Shown here: one piece after another, positions 7,938-15,586 of the stretch
Layout of the letters: each line of letters begins with the position of its first letter
Position numbering within the stretch: position 1 is the stretch's first letter
Assembly: GCA_000246735.1 (NCBI GenBank)
Contig: CM001443.1
Coordinates: 1,537,880 to 1,579,954, forward strand
Direction of reading: 5' to 3'
Source: an uncultured Candidatus Poseidoniales archaeon
GTDB taxonomy: Archaea > Thermoplasmatota > Poseidoniia > Poseidoniales > Poseidoniaceae
Length of the DNA stretch: 42,075 nucleotides
Program-made: the position numbers and the translations under genes
Notes under the pieces: generated by a model
Seen by the model: the letters and a program-made list of their open reading frames with translations, nothing else
Told to the model about the DNA's origin: nothing
The model's database searches: none

Positions 7938-9185
7938 CTAGTTGGTCATTGAAGCTTCCACAAGTGGAACAACCTGTTCCATGTAGGCTGTCATGTCCCT
8001 ACAGACACGATCGGAGTCATGATTGAAGAAATCAAACCAAGCCATGATCCGGTCCTCGGGATGGAATCGCTCGGTGATTTGTTGTGCGACTTCTTGTGCA
8101 TTGCCGATGAGGGCATTATTGGCAGCGTTCGATACCTTGGAAGGGTCAATGGTCCCCTCGAGCGCATTCCAATACGCACCTAAAGCGGCTGTCGCTTCGC
8201 GTTTTGCGGCTTCGCTCTGTTCTTCGGCGGTCAAACCAGGTTCGGCGTTAAGGAACACAAACGAGGTCCGAGGCATGTCCCTGCGTTGCCATTCACCGCC
8301 ATCTTGATGAAAGACGTTTGACATTCGTTGATGAGTGGATTCGATCACTTCTGGTTTCGTGATTGACAAATTGAAGACTTTGACAGGCAAGAACGAGTTG
8401 AGGAATGTTTGGGCACGAGGATCGTGCGTGCCTGCAACCAATTCCAACAAGTCCCTGCGGAAGGTGTTGGGGACGATTTTCAAATCCTCGAAAACATACC
8501 GCTTTGGAATGGGAACTTCGTCTGGCAAAGCATCGAGTCCTTCAAACTCAACAGCCGCTTTTTGTACGCTTTCCCAATCTTCATCGGAACGGAAATTGGC
8601 TCTCGTCAAAATCGTCGAATAGGTGGATTCTGAATTAACGACATCACCTCGAAGCAGGCGAAGGAAAATTTCACCCGCTTCCATGAATATTTGTCCACGA
8701 AGGGCAGGCCATGCTGCTTCTTCGACAGCATTTCGAGGAACGATGCCGTAAGGCCTGGCCATAAATTCGAACCGACCTGCCGAGAAACCAACATGCAGTT
8801 TTCGGTGCTCATCTGGGTTCATCCCATGGAGGTGAAGCGTGTTTGCAATCCTCTCCGCTTGGGCAATTGGCCCACCTGAGGCGAGAATTGCCATGACCGC
8901 ACTTCCAATTTCGATTGAGCTGGTTCTGCGAAATGATTCCATGGCAAGTTGAGGGAAATCTGTGCACAAACCAACTTCACCTTGCCAGTGAGGTACGACA
9001 GGGCGTGAATTGCTCTTCTGGGTCTCTGTTGAAAGATGGGCCTGAGCAATCCATCCAACGCCAAAGCCGAGCTTGTCTGCGCACTCGAGTTGCTGAAAAT
9101 AGTTGGCAAACATTTCATCCTCAGCCGGCACACGGCCTGCTGCGTCAGGGGTCTGACTGATTGAGAAGAAGATGTCGTGGTCCAT
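7938..9185 (-). CDS. LLM class (luciferase-like) flavin-dependent oxidoreductase
   Basis: 415 aa from the ATG at 9185; a GTG at 9194 is an alternative. The N-terminus DHDIFFSISQTPD, GWIAQAHL, the RTSSIEIGSAVMAI strand, HGMNPDEHRKLHVGFSAGRFEF and the C-terminal GNAQEVAQQITERF belong to the bacterial luciferase-like TIM-barrel family (PF00296). These enzymes use reduced FMN or F420. Members are monooxygenases or F420-dependent dehydrogenases acting on many small molecules, so the substrate cannot be read from sequence. Its stop abuts the start region of the asparaginase-like gene, and that gene is coupled to the aminomuconate semialdehyde dehydrogenase. It may therefore perform an oxidation that feeds, or runs parallel to, the ring-cleavage route. 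Confidence 0.82.
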   Translation of the reverse strand: MDHDIFFSISQTPDAAGRVPAEDEMFANYFQQLECADKLGFGVGWIAQAHLSTETQKSNSRPVVPHWQGEVGLCTDFPQLAMESFRRTSSIEIGSAVMAILASGGPIAQAERIANTLHLHGMNPDEHRKLHVGFSAGRFEFMARPYGIVPRNAVEEAAWPALRGQIFMEAGEIFLRLLRGDVVNSESTYSTILTRANFRSDEDWESVQKAAVEFEGLDALPDEVPIPKRYVFEDLKIVPNTFRRDLLELVAGTHDPRAQTFLNSFLPVKVFNLSITKPEVIESTHQRMSNVFHQDGGEWQRRDMPRTSFVFLNAEPGLTAEEQSEAAKREATAALGAYWNALEGTIDPSKVSNAANNALIGNAQEVAQQITERFHPEDRIMAWFDFFNHDSDRVCRDMTAYMEQVVPLVEASMTN

Positions 9186-9253
9186 AGGTGGCACCGTTCA
9201 TCCCAGCGGGAGGCACATCATAACGAGTGTGGCTGATTTGGTTGAGATTAGAC

Positions 9254-10177
9254 TCAAGAATTGCTTCGTTTTCCAGAAGAACTGTTGAATGATGTGAGGT
9301 CTTCAATCCGTTGACGCACTGCGATTGGCGTTGGCAAGCCTGCGTTGATGAAGGCATGCAGGCAATCCGAGAGTTGGAGCATTGCCGTTTCGTAATCCTC
9401 TTCGATTTCTGCAATATCAGCAAGCCCCCACCGGGCCACAAGTTGACCGGATAAATCTTCGAGTGCAACGGCGAGTTCAAGCGATTGGCCATAGAGATCC
9501 TTGGCTGCATCAAACTGTCCGAGCGTTGCTTGACTGTGACCCATGTCCGCCATTGCTTCCATTTGCCCTTCCTCGTCCTTGAGTTTCATGAGCAACTCAA
9601 TCCGTCGTGACGCATGAACAAGTGCAGTTTCATGGCGATGTTGTTTTTTTGCCAAAGCTTCCAGAAGAGCAAGGCCGTACACAATGCCGTTTGTGTCATC
9701 GACTTTTTCACGCAACCTTAGGGACCGACTTGCAAACATTTGGGCTTCTTCATACGATTCGTTAGCCATATGGAGCAAGGCCACATGGTGAGCAACCGCA
9801 GCCGACAAGGGTTCGCCCTGTTCAATCAATTCAGCCTTCGCAGTCAGTTCAGACAATTCATCAATCGATGCATTGGTCATCTTGAGCGTTTCAAATGTGG
9901 CCCACCCGGATTCGATTTCATCGGCTGCATGGTCCTTTGCGTGAAGCAATAAGCGATCTGCGAGTGCTTCATCTTCCAACTCTAAAGCGAGAGGAATCAA
10001 ACCGAGAGCAAGAGGCGTATTGATGTCCTCCATTGCCCCGCCTTGGGTCAACATGTCCAAGATTTTTCGAGCTTGCTCGGGTGTAACCTCGCCGTCCATG
10101 AACCCCCGCTGTGCCCTCGCGTCAAGAACATATCTCTTGGCTCGTTCTTTCGATGAACCTTCATACGCAAGAGGCAT
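9254..10177 (-). CDS. tetratricopeptide-repeat protein
   Basis: A 307-aa, acidic, almost entirely helical protein with several degenerate TPR units. Examples are HHVALLHMANESYEEAQMFA (about 137-156), VYGLALLEALAKKQHRHETA (about 173-192), MADMGHSQATLGQFDAAKDL (about 217-236) and WGLADIAEIEEDYETAMLQL. Each has the small-residue/aromatic spacing of TPR helices A and B. There is no signal peptide or membrane segment, so it is cytoplasmic. TPR arrays mediate protein-protein contacts; the partner is unknown. It lies 68 nt upstream of the flavin oxidoreductase on the same strand and is divergent from the DNase gene with only 11 nt between the start codons. Confidence 0.72.
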   Translation of the reverse strand: MPLAYEGSSKERAKRYVLDARAQRGFMDGEVTPEQARKILDMLTQGGAMEDINTPLALGLIPLALELEDEALADRLLLHAKDHAADEIESGWATFETLKMTNASIDELSELTAKAELIEQGEPLSAAVAHHVALLHMANESYEEAQMFASRSLRLREKVDDTNGIVYGLALLEALAKKQHRHETALVHASRRIELLMKLKDEEGQMEAMADMGHSQATLGQFDAAKDLYGQSLELAVALEDLSGQLVARWGLADIAEIEEDYETAMLQLSDCLHAFINAGLPTPIAVRQRIEDLTSFNSSSGKRSNS

Positions 10178-10188
10178 CAGCCCCCTCC

Positions 10189-11163
10189 ATGGGCAAGTAT
10201 GATGGCTACTTGCAGGGTCTAAGTATCGCGGCGATTCTTATCCTCGCGCCACTTGCCCTCCAAACTTTACTCGCTGAGGATGATGCACAAATCGTGTACG
10301 TCGCCGTACCAGTTGATGTTGAAGACGATTCCACACCCAACGAAACAACGACGGAGGAAGCACGAGCCCCGGAACTGAACAGGTCCGAAGTGGCCCGAAT
10401 TGCAACCTTCAACATCAAAGTATTTGGCGAGACGAAGATGGGCAAACCAGAAGTCGTTTCAGTGCTTGTTGAAACCGTCTTGAGGTACGACCTTGTCGCA
10501 GTTCAGGAGATCAAAGACATTGATCAGACCGTCCCGTATGACTTCCTCGATGCGATCAACAATCAAAGTGAGACTGAGTGGGCAATGTTGTTGAGTCCAC
10601 GTTCTGGCTTACAGGAAGACGACCGCTCGTCGCAAGAGCAGTATGCGTTCTACTACAACACCGCAGTGTTCGAAGCCATGGGTAATGGGAGCCTCTACAA
10701 TGACAGCGAAAACGACCACTTTCAACGGGAGCCGTTTCAAGGCAGGTTCACCCTTTTGGACATCAACGGAAATCAAACACTCTTCGACCTAAGCCTGATC
10801 ACTGTCCACACAAAGCCTGCCGCTGCGGTCGAGGAAATCAACGCACTCGGCATTGTTGCGAGCGAATACATGGAAGCCAACCCCGATGAGGAGGATTTGG
10901 TGATCTTGGGTGATTTCAACGCAGATTGCAGTTATGCTTCTGAGCAAGACCTGTCCAATTCAGCGCTCGCGGGTGGCAACTACACATGGTTGGTTGGCAA
11001 CGACGCGGATACAACGGTGGCACAGAGTGCGTGTGCATACGACAGAATCCTTACCAACGGCGACCTAAGTGATCGGCTCACATCGAATTGGGGCATCGAC
11101 ATGGTGTTCGACAGCAGCAATGTGTCGGATCATTATCCGGTCTGGTTTGACATCCTACGATGA
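10189..11163 (+). CDS. secreted or membrane-anchored DNase I-like endonuclease
   Basis: 324 aa from the ATG at 10189. A hydrophobic segment at residues 9-29 is a signal peptide or anchor, followed by an acidic Thr/Glu-rich spacer to about 66. The endonuclease/exonuclease/phosphatase domain is strikingly close to animal DNase I. It has ATFNIKVFGETKM (metal and phosphate site Asn75), VAVQEIKD (Glu107), TVHTKP (catalytic His), ILGDFNADCSY (Asp and Asn), CAYDRIL and SDHYPVWFD (Asp/His pair). The two cysteines in ADCSY and CAYDR correspond to a DNase I disulfide. It should cut extracellular DNA to gain phosphate and nucleosides. It ends one base before the converging SDR stop. Confidence 0.88.
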   Translation: MGKYDGYLQGLSIAAILILAPLALQTLLAEDDAQIVYVAVPVDVEDDSTPNETTTEEARAPELNRSEVARIATFNIKVFGETKMGKPEVVSVLVETVLRYDLVAVQEIKDIDQTVPYDFLDAINNQSETEWAMLLSPRSGLQEDDRSSQEQYAFYYNTAVFEAMGNGSLYNDSENDHFQREPFQGRFTLLDINGNQTLFDLSLITVHTKPAAAVEEINALGIVASEYMEANPDEEDLVILGDFNADCSYASEQDLSNSALAGGNYTWLVGNDADTTVAQSACAYDRILTNGDLSDRLTSNWGIDMVFDSSNVSDHYPVWFDILR

Positions 11164-12027
11164 TCAAATACTGCGCAAGCGTCCACCATCAACGGCAAGA
11201 CTCACGCCACGGATACCACCTGATGCGGGGAGCGCTAAGAAGGTGAGAGCGGATGCAGTTTCCAGCGGGTCAATCAAGCGTTCAATTGGAACTTGATTCA
11301 ACCAACCGGATTGTACTTCATCGAGTGATTTTCCAGTTCGCTCTTGGATTGAGGCAGCAAGGGAACCCAGTCTGTCTGTGTCGGTAAAACCGGGCAGCAC
11401 GTTGTTGATGGTGATGCACGGAGCCAACTCACGGGAGAGTGACTTTGCCCACGAAGCCATGGCACCACGCAGTGTGTTTGAGAGACCAATGTTTGGGATT
11501 GGTTCTTTGACCGAGGTCGAAATGATCTGAATGATTCGACCGTAGCCTGCGTCTTCCATGCCTGGAACAATCAGTTGTGTGAGGGTGTGAGCAGCGTGAA
11601 GATGGCGTCGAAACGGTGCATCGAAGTCACTCAAAGTGTTTCCAAGCAGGGGGCCACCCGGTGGGCCAGCAGCGTTGTTGACAAGAATATGGACTGCACC
11701 ACGCTGAGAGAGAAGAAGTGGGAGAGAGGACTGAAGAGCAGCTTGGTCTTCGAGATCCAAGACAAGGCTTGCATGCTCACCGGCACCAAGGGCAGACAAC
11801 TCATCACATAATTCAGCCAGCGATGCTGCGTTTCGTGCGCAAACGGTCACATTCGCACCTGCCTTTGCCATCATCATTGCTGTGGCTCGACCGATTCCTT
11901 TGCTGGCACCGCACACAAGCGCATGCTTTCCTTGTAGGGCGTTTGAAGCGTATGGGAAGTCACTACCAAGGAGGTCCATGCCCATCGCAACGGGTGCCTT
12001 CTCATAGGTCTTCGGATGGTGGCTCAA
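11164..12027 (-). CDS. SDR family oxidoreductase with non-canonical catalytic residues
   Basis: 287 aa with an N-terminal extension of about 32 residues, the Rossmann dinucleotide motif CGASKGIG (Gly40, Gly44, Gly46), LVNNAAGPPG, and a C-terminal GGIRGVSLAVDGGR like 3-oxoacyl-ACP reductases (FabG). The active-site strand has Ser170. At the places where classical SDRs carry Tyr-x-x-x-Lys it reads Ser183-N-T-L-Arg187. The usual proton-relay Tyr and Lys are thus both replaced. This pattern may define a subfamily with a different mechanism or a non-redox role; I recall similar sequences in some bacteria but cannot verify it. The start overlaps the stop of the upstream hydrolase gene by 4 nt, so the two genes form an operon. 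Confidence 0.82.
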   Translation of the reverse strand: MSHHPKTYEKAPVAMGMDLLGSDFPYASNALQGKHALVCGASKGIGRATAMMMAKAGANVTVCARNAASLAELCDELSALGAGEHASLVLDLEDQAALQSSLPLLLSQRGAVHILVNNAAGPPGGPLLGNTLSDFDAPFRRHLHAAHTLTQLIVPGMEDAGYGRIIQIISTSVKEPIPNIGLSNTLRGAMASWAKSLSRELAPCITINNVLPGFTDTDRLGSLAASIQERTGKSLDEVQSGWLNQVPIERLIDPLETASALTFLALPASGGIRGVSLAVDGGRLRSI

Positions 12028-12770
12028 AGCCAGTCAATGATAGCGTTGAGTTGGACGAGCCAATCATCACTCGCTACATCAATCACAGAGTAATGGTCAC
12101 CGGGCAACCACAACTTTTGCACTTCAACGCCTTTGGCTTTCATAACACGAGCGTAGGTTTCTGATTGCTCCTTTGGCACATCGACATCGGTTTCTCCGTG
12201 AACAAGCAAAATCGATACATCAGCTGGGTGGTCGATCGGATTGAGTTGTCGCCAGAGGTCAGGGGATTCATTTGGCGCAGAACCAATCCAACGCCGCACG
12301 GCATCGCCCTCATCAGAGAGTTTGGCGCTGTCAGCCCCAATCAAATCGGTGATGGGGGCTTGGGCGATGGTCAACCATGGCCTTCGTTCCGCTTTCGCAG
12401 CCAACATCAACGCCAAATGGCCGCCAGCAGAGTGGCCCAAGATCATCGAACGAGTGACGTCAATGCCGGGAAGCAACGCAAGTTGTCCCCATGCACGCAT
12501 GACATCGGAAAGGGTATCCATCCAGACCCCTTCGTCGCCCTCACTCCATCCCTTGAACTCAATGTTCCATGCAGCAATGCCCGCCTCGGCCAAGTCATCA
12601 CCAATTGGACGCATCAATTCACTTGTCCATGCAGATTTCCAAAAGCCGCCATGGATGAGCATGATGCAAGGAACACCAGCAGCGTTCTCAAACGGAGACG
12701 GGTCGTCTGGCATATGCAAATCAGCAAATTGCCAAGGCTCAGCGCCCCATTGCATTCGGTCAACGCCCAT
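12024..12770 (-). CDS. alpha/beta hydrolase, kynurenine formamidase-like
   Basis: 248 aa from the ATG at 12770, preceded by AAAGGT. The open frame continues to 13046, but that extension runs under the peroxidase gene and is not protein-like. Features are the oxyanion-hole motif HGGFWK (40-45), the nucleophile elbow GHSAGGH with Ser114, an Asp near 195-197 in HGETDVDVP and His226 in PGDHYSVID. HGG[FY]W with this length (about 250 aa) is typical of the BD-FAE/arylformamidase group of esterases. That group includes the alpha/beta-hydrolase kynurenine formamidase that converts N-formylkynurenine to kynurenine. The aminomuconate enzymes about 6 kb away make a tryptophan-catabolic role attractive, but a general esterase is just as possible. 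Confidence 0.75.
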   Translation of the reverse strand: MGVDRMQWGAEPWQFADLHMPDDPSPFENAAGVPCIMLIHGGFWKSAWTSELMRPIGDDLAEAGIAAWNIEFKGWSEGDEGVWMDTLSDVMRAWGQLALLPGIDVTRSMILGHSAGGHLALMLAAKAERRPWLTIAQAPITDLIGADSAKLSDEGDAVRRWIGSAPNESPDLWRQLNPIDHPADVSILLVHGETDVDVPKEQSETYARVMKAKGVEVQKLWLPGDHYSVIDVASDDWLVQLNAIIDWL

Positions 12771-12852
12771 GGTTACCTTTGGACACCTCTTCCCTATCAC
12801 CCTTGCCTTGAACCCTACAAGAGTTGAAGACGGGAAAGCCGCAGGAGTGCAT

Positions 12853-13308
12853 ATGACCAACCCATTGGACATTGAATTTGAAGACATGAATGGAACGATG
12901 ACCACCTTGCGAAACCTCGGCGGAGAGAACACAAGTACCTGGGTTGTGGTGAATGTTGCAAGCGCATGCGGATTCACGCGCCAATACGCTGGCCTCCAAA
13001 CGCTTTCACAACAAGACGGTGTCACGGTCGTTGGCTTCCCATGCAACCAATACGGTGCTCAGGAACCAGGAACGCACGAGGAAATCTGTGAATTCACTGC
13101 CTCGACATTTCAGGTAACATTCCCGCTTATGGCCAAGATCGATGTCAAAGGTGAAGCAGCGGCCCCTCTCTTCCAAGCGCTCTCTGCATCAAGCGATGCT
13201 GGGGGGTACACAGGCGACATCCGCTGGAATTTTGCTAAGTTCGTGCTTTCAAGCGATGGCAGCATTGCCCGTTTCGCATCACGGGACGAACCCGAAGACT
13301 TGATTTGA
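12853..13308 (+). CDS. glutathione peroxidase-family thiol peroxidase (Cys type)
   Basis: A 151-aa single-domain protein of the thioredoxin-fold GPx family. The peroxidatic residue is Cys39 in NVASACGFT, not selenocysteine. FPCNQYGAQEPG carries Cys64 and the conserved Gln, and RWNFAKFVL carries the Trp/Asn of the catalytic tetrad. Cys-type GPx proteins normally reduce hydroperoxides with thioredoxin rather than glutathione. The ATG at 12853 follows GCAGGAGTG; a long in-frame extension back to 12241 lies antisense to the hydrolase gene and was rejected. The gene is divergent from the hydrolase operon and converges with the GST gene, the two stops being one base apart. GPx is uncommon in archaea, so it was probably acquired from bacteria or eukaryotes. 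Confidence 0.92.
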   Translation: MTNPLDIEFEDMNGTMTTLRNLGGENTSTWVVVNVASACGFTRQYAGLQTLSQQDGVTVVGFPCNQYGAQEPGTHEEICEFTASTFQVTFPLMAKIDVKGEAAAPLFQALSASSDAGGYTGDIRWNFAKFVLSSDGSIARFASRDEPEDLI

Positions 13309-13309
13309 T

Positions 13310-13975
13310 TCAAACATCTGAAAATGCGCCGGGCTTGAAGACCCATCGTGTCTCATCCTCTCGGTCATAGTAGGCTTTGACACGGGCGTCGTTGGCCACA
13401 AAATCGTGGTACTTGAGCAATGCAGGGTAGGGCTTGAGCATGGATTTTTCGATGCCATCGAATTGGCCAGAGAACATCATGAATGTGTTGAGGAACGCTT
13501 TGACATCTGCGAGGGTCATGTCCTCTGTATCAGCAACCCAGCCAGTGGATGAGGCTTCAATCAACGATTCGAGATCCTTGAGGCCGAGGTCAATTTTTGC
13601 ACCCTCTGCAAACAAAGCTTTCCTTGCCGCAATTTTTTCATCAAGGTCATCGATGTAGAACGTAGGTGTGAAGTCGGCACGCCATCCTTGAATCAAGTCA
13701 AGTATTTCATCCACTTTTCCTCGGATGAAGAGGTCCTCAGGTTCAATTCCAGCGAGCGCTGCAGCGTATCGCATCAATGCATTCGATTCAGCAATGGTTC
13801 CCTGAGGCGTCTTGAGGATTGGCAGATACCCCCATGGCAAATCTCCACTGTCTTTGAGCGCTTGAAAGCCGTCCCAATCCACCACGGTGTTTTTCCAAGG
13901 AACTTCCGACATCTCTAAACAAAGTCGAGTCGGTTCTGCGTAGCCAGGTGATGCGAAATAAATCAGTTCGTGCAT
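13310..13975 (-). CDS. glutathione S-transferase-like protein (sigma/mu-like)
   Basis: 221 aa with the two GST domains. The N-terminal thioredoxin-like half (1-80) begins HELIYFASPGYAEPTRLCLE, with Tyr6 at the thiol-activating position of Tyr-type GSTs. It contains the cis-Pro region LPILKTPQGTIAESNALMRY, which normally binds the gamma-glutamyl group. The C-terminal helical half (about 85-205) has MTLADVKAFLNTFM, matching the conserved N-capping box of helix alpha6 (here T-L-A-D). It looks more eukaryote-like than bacterial beta-class. The thiol is uncertain, since most archaea do not make glutathione. The gene is 45 nt downstream of aspS on the same strand and is tail-to-tail with the peroxidase gene. 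Confidence 0.82.
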   Translation of the reverse strand: MHELIYFASPGYAEPTRLCLEMSEVPWKNTVVDWDGFQALKDSGDLPWGYLPILKTPQGTIAESNALMRYAAALAGIEPEDLFIRGKVDEILDLIQGWRADFTPTFYIDDLDEKIAARKALFAEGAKIDLGLKDLESLIEASSTGWVADTEDMTLADVKAFLNTFMMFSGQFDGIEKSMLKPYPALLKYHDFVANDARVKAYYDREDETRWVFKPGAFSDV

Positions 13976-14020
13976 ATCGGTGGCTCAGTGAGGCGGTTGA
14001 TGAACGCTTCTGCTTCAACA

Positions 14021-15427
14021 TCAGGGGCTGACTCGGCGTCGGTCGCGAGGGAACAACACTGTTTCACGGACGTTCTTAGCACCGGTCAACTTCATCAGAA
14101 TCCGTTCAACACCAAGTCCCCAACCAGCGTGAGGCGGGACGCCGTGACGGAAGCCAGCAACATAGAATTCAAACTCTTCAGGATCCAAGTCCATGCCTTT
14201 GAGATTCTCAATCAAGACATCCATGCGGTGCTCTCGCTGACCACCTGAAGTGAGTTCGTCGCGGCCAAAGTTAAGATCAAAACCACGGCTGAGTTGTTTT
14301 CCAGTGCTTCCATCTTCACCCTCGACATGGTGGATGTAGAATGGTTTGAGGTCCATTGGCCACTGAGGCAGGAAGTAAAATTGCGGCAAATCTTCTGCCA
14401 GCAAATCGGAGTTCTCAGCATCAATATCGTCGCCCCATTCAATCGAGCCGCCTTTGGCCTTGATGGTTGCAATCGCATCGCAATATGACAAACGAGGGAA
14501 TGGCAATTCAGGCACAATCACTTCGATTGGCTCTTCGTCTTGGCTGGCTCGGTATTCATTGATGGTGGCGATGTGAGCAATGGACTCGGAATCCGTTGAG
14601 ACCGAGACCCAAATGTGATGGATCATTCGCTCCAATACGCCCATGACATCTTCGTCGTTGGCCCACGAGCATTCAATATCAAACGAAATGAATTCGTTGA
14701 GGTGCCGATATGTGTCGTGCTTTTCTGCTCTGAAAGCAGGTCCAACTTCGAACACTCGTTCAAGGCCGCCCGACATGCACAATTGCTTGAACAGTTGTGG
14801 TGATTGGTTGAGGAAGGCAGGCGTGTCGAAGTACATCATAGGGAACAAGTCAGTTCCACCTTCTGTGGCTGTTGCGACGATTTTAGGCGTGTGCGTTTCA
14901 AAGAAACCTTCCGAGATGAGTGCTTCTCGACCGTATTGCAAGACTTTACCTCGGAGTTTGAACATTGCATTCACTTGTGCGCGCCGAAGGTCCAAAAATC
15001 GGTTGTCGAGCCGGGTGTCCAAAGCGACGTGAACCGTATCGGTTACGCCCAACGGAAGCGGCGCTTCTGCTCGAGCGATGACCACGACAGATGTGGCAAC
15101 CACTTCGTACGCTGGCGGCGGTGTTGGTTCGCCTTCCTTGGCCTTAGGCGGTCGCTTTTGCGAGACGATGCCGGTGAATTGAAGGGTGGATTCACGGGTC
15201 ATGCGCTGAACCATGTCCAGAGATTCATCACCGATGTTGTCTTTCTTGAGAAAAATTTGCGTGGTGCCGGTACCGTCACGGAGGTCGACAAAACAAATGT
15301 ATAAAGGGACACGGTTGGCTTCCATGAAGCCTGCAACCGTGACTTCTTGATCGACAAGATCCGCTCCAAGCGCTTGAATTTGGCCCAAAGTGTGCGTTCG
15401 ATATGAGGTTGGTACCCAAGTGGTCAT
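14021..15427 (-). CDS. aspS: aspartyl-tRNA synthetase (possibly Asp/Asn non-discriminating)
   Basis: 468 aa from the ATG at 15427, directly before the OB-fold anticodon-binding domain (VDQEVTVAGFMEANR). The frame opens to 15523 but adds no conserved sequence. Class II motifs are complete: motif 2 around GPAFRAEKHDTYRHLNEF with the archaeal/eukaryal EHDT-type loop, and motif 3 GWGLGVERILMKLTG followed by LFPRDRRRVSP. It charges tRNA-Asp and, in many archaea lacking AsnRS, also tRNA-Asn for later amidation; sequence alone does not settle which. The shared region with metK (15428-15586) carries promoter-like sequence. The stop lies 45 nt before the GST start. Confidence 0.94.
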   Translation of the reverse strand: MTTWVPTSYRTHTLGQIQALGADLVDQEVTVAGFMEANRVPLYICFVDLRDGTGTTQIFLKKDNIGDESLDMVQRMTRESTLQFTGIVSQKRPPKAKEGEPTPPPAYEVVATSVVVIARAEAPLPLGVTDTVHVALDTRLDNRFLDLRRAQVNAMFKLRGKVLQYGREALISEGFFETHTPKIVATATEGGTDLFPMMYFDTPAFLNQSPQLFKQLCMSGGLERVFEVGPAFRAEKHDTYRHLNEFISFDIECSWANDEDVMGVLERMIHHIWVSVSTDSESIAHIATINEYRASQDEEPIEVIVPELPFPRLSYCDAIATIKAKGGSIEWGDDIDAENSDLLAEDLPQFYFLPQWPMDLKPFYIHHVEGEDGSTGKQLSRGFDLNFGRDELTSGGQREHRMDVLIENLKGMDLDPEEFEFYVAGFRHGVPPHAGWGLGVERILMKLTGAKNVRETVLFPRDRRRVSP

Positions 15428-15558
15428 GATACAGTGGCAGCGGGTCGAGAACATCAACCATTCGTTCGAACTTTCAGCGAGTTCCACACCCCGATGGGAC
15501 ATAAACATGCCAATTATTCCCAATAGGAATACTGTGGATGTTGATTAAGCGTTGCCTT

Positions 15559-15567
15559 CATATATCC
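15559..15567 (+). promoter_or_regulatory. TATA-box-like element of metK
   Basis: CATATATCC lies 20-28 nt before the metK ATG at 15587. At the usual archaeal distance of about 25 nt this puts transcription initiation at or within a few bases of the start codon, so the mRNA is probably leaderless. Confidence 0.5.
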
Positions 15568-15586
15568 GCGGTCGAGGCGGGAAGCC

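Noticed and set aside
12241-12852. Long in-frame upstream extension of the peroxidase gene on the plus strand
   Set aside because: It lies entirely antisense to the alpha/beta hydrolase, lacks protein-like composition and the peroxidase domain starts right after the ATG at 12853.
12771-13046. N-terminal extension of the alpha/beta hydrolase on the minus strand
   Set aside because: It runs through the start of the peroxidase gene, and family-like sequence begins at the ATG 12770 with a good ribosome-binding site.
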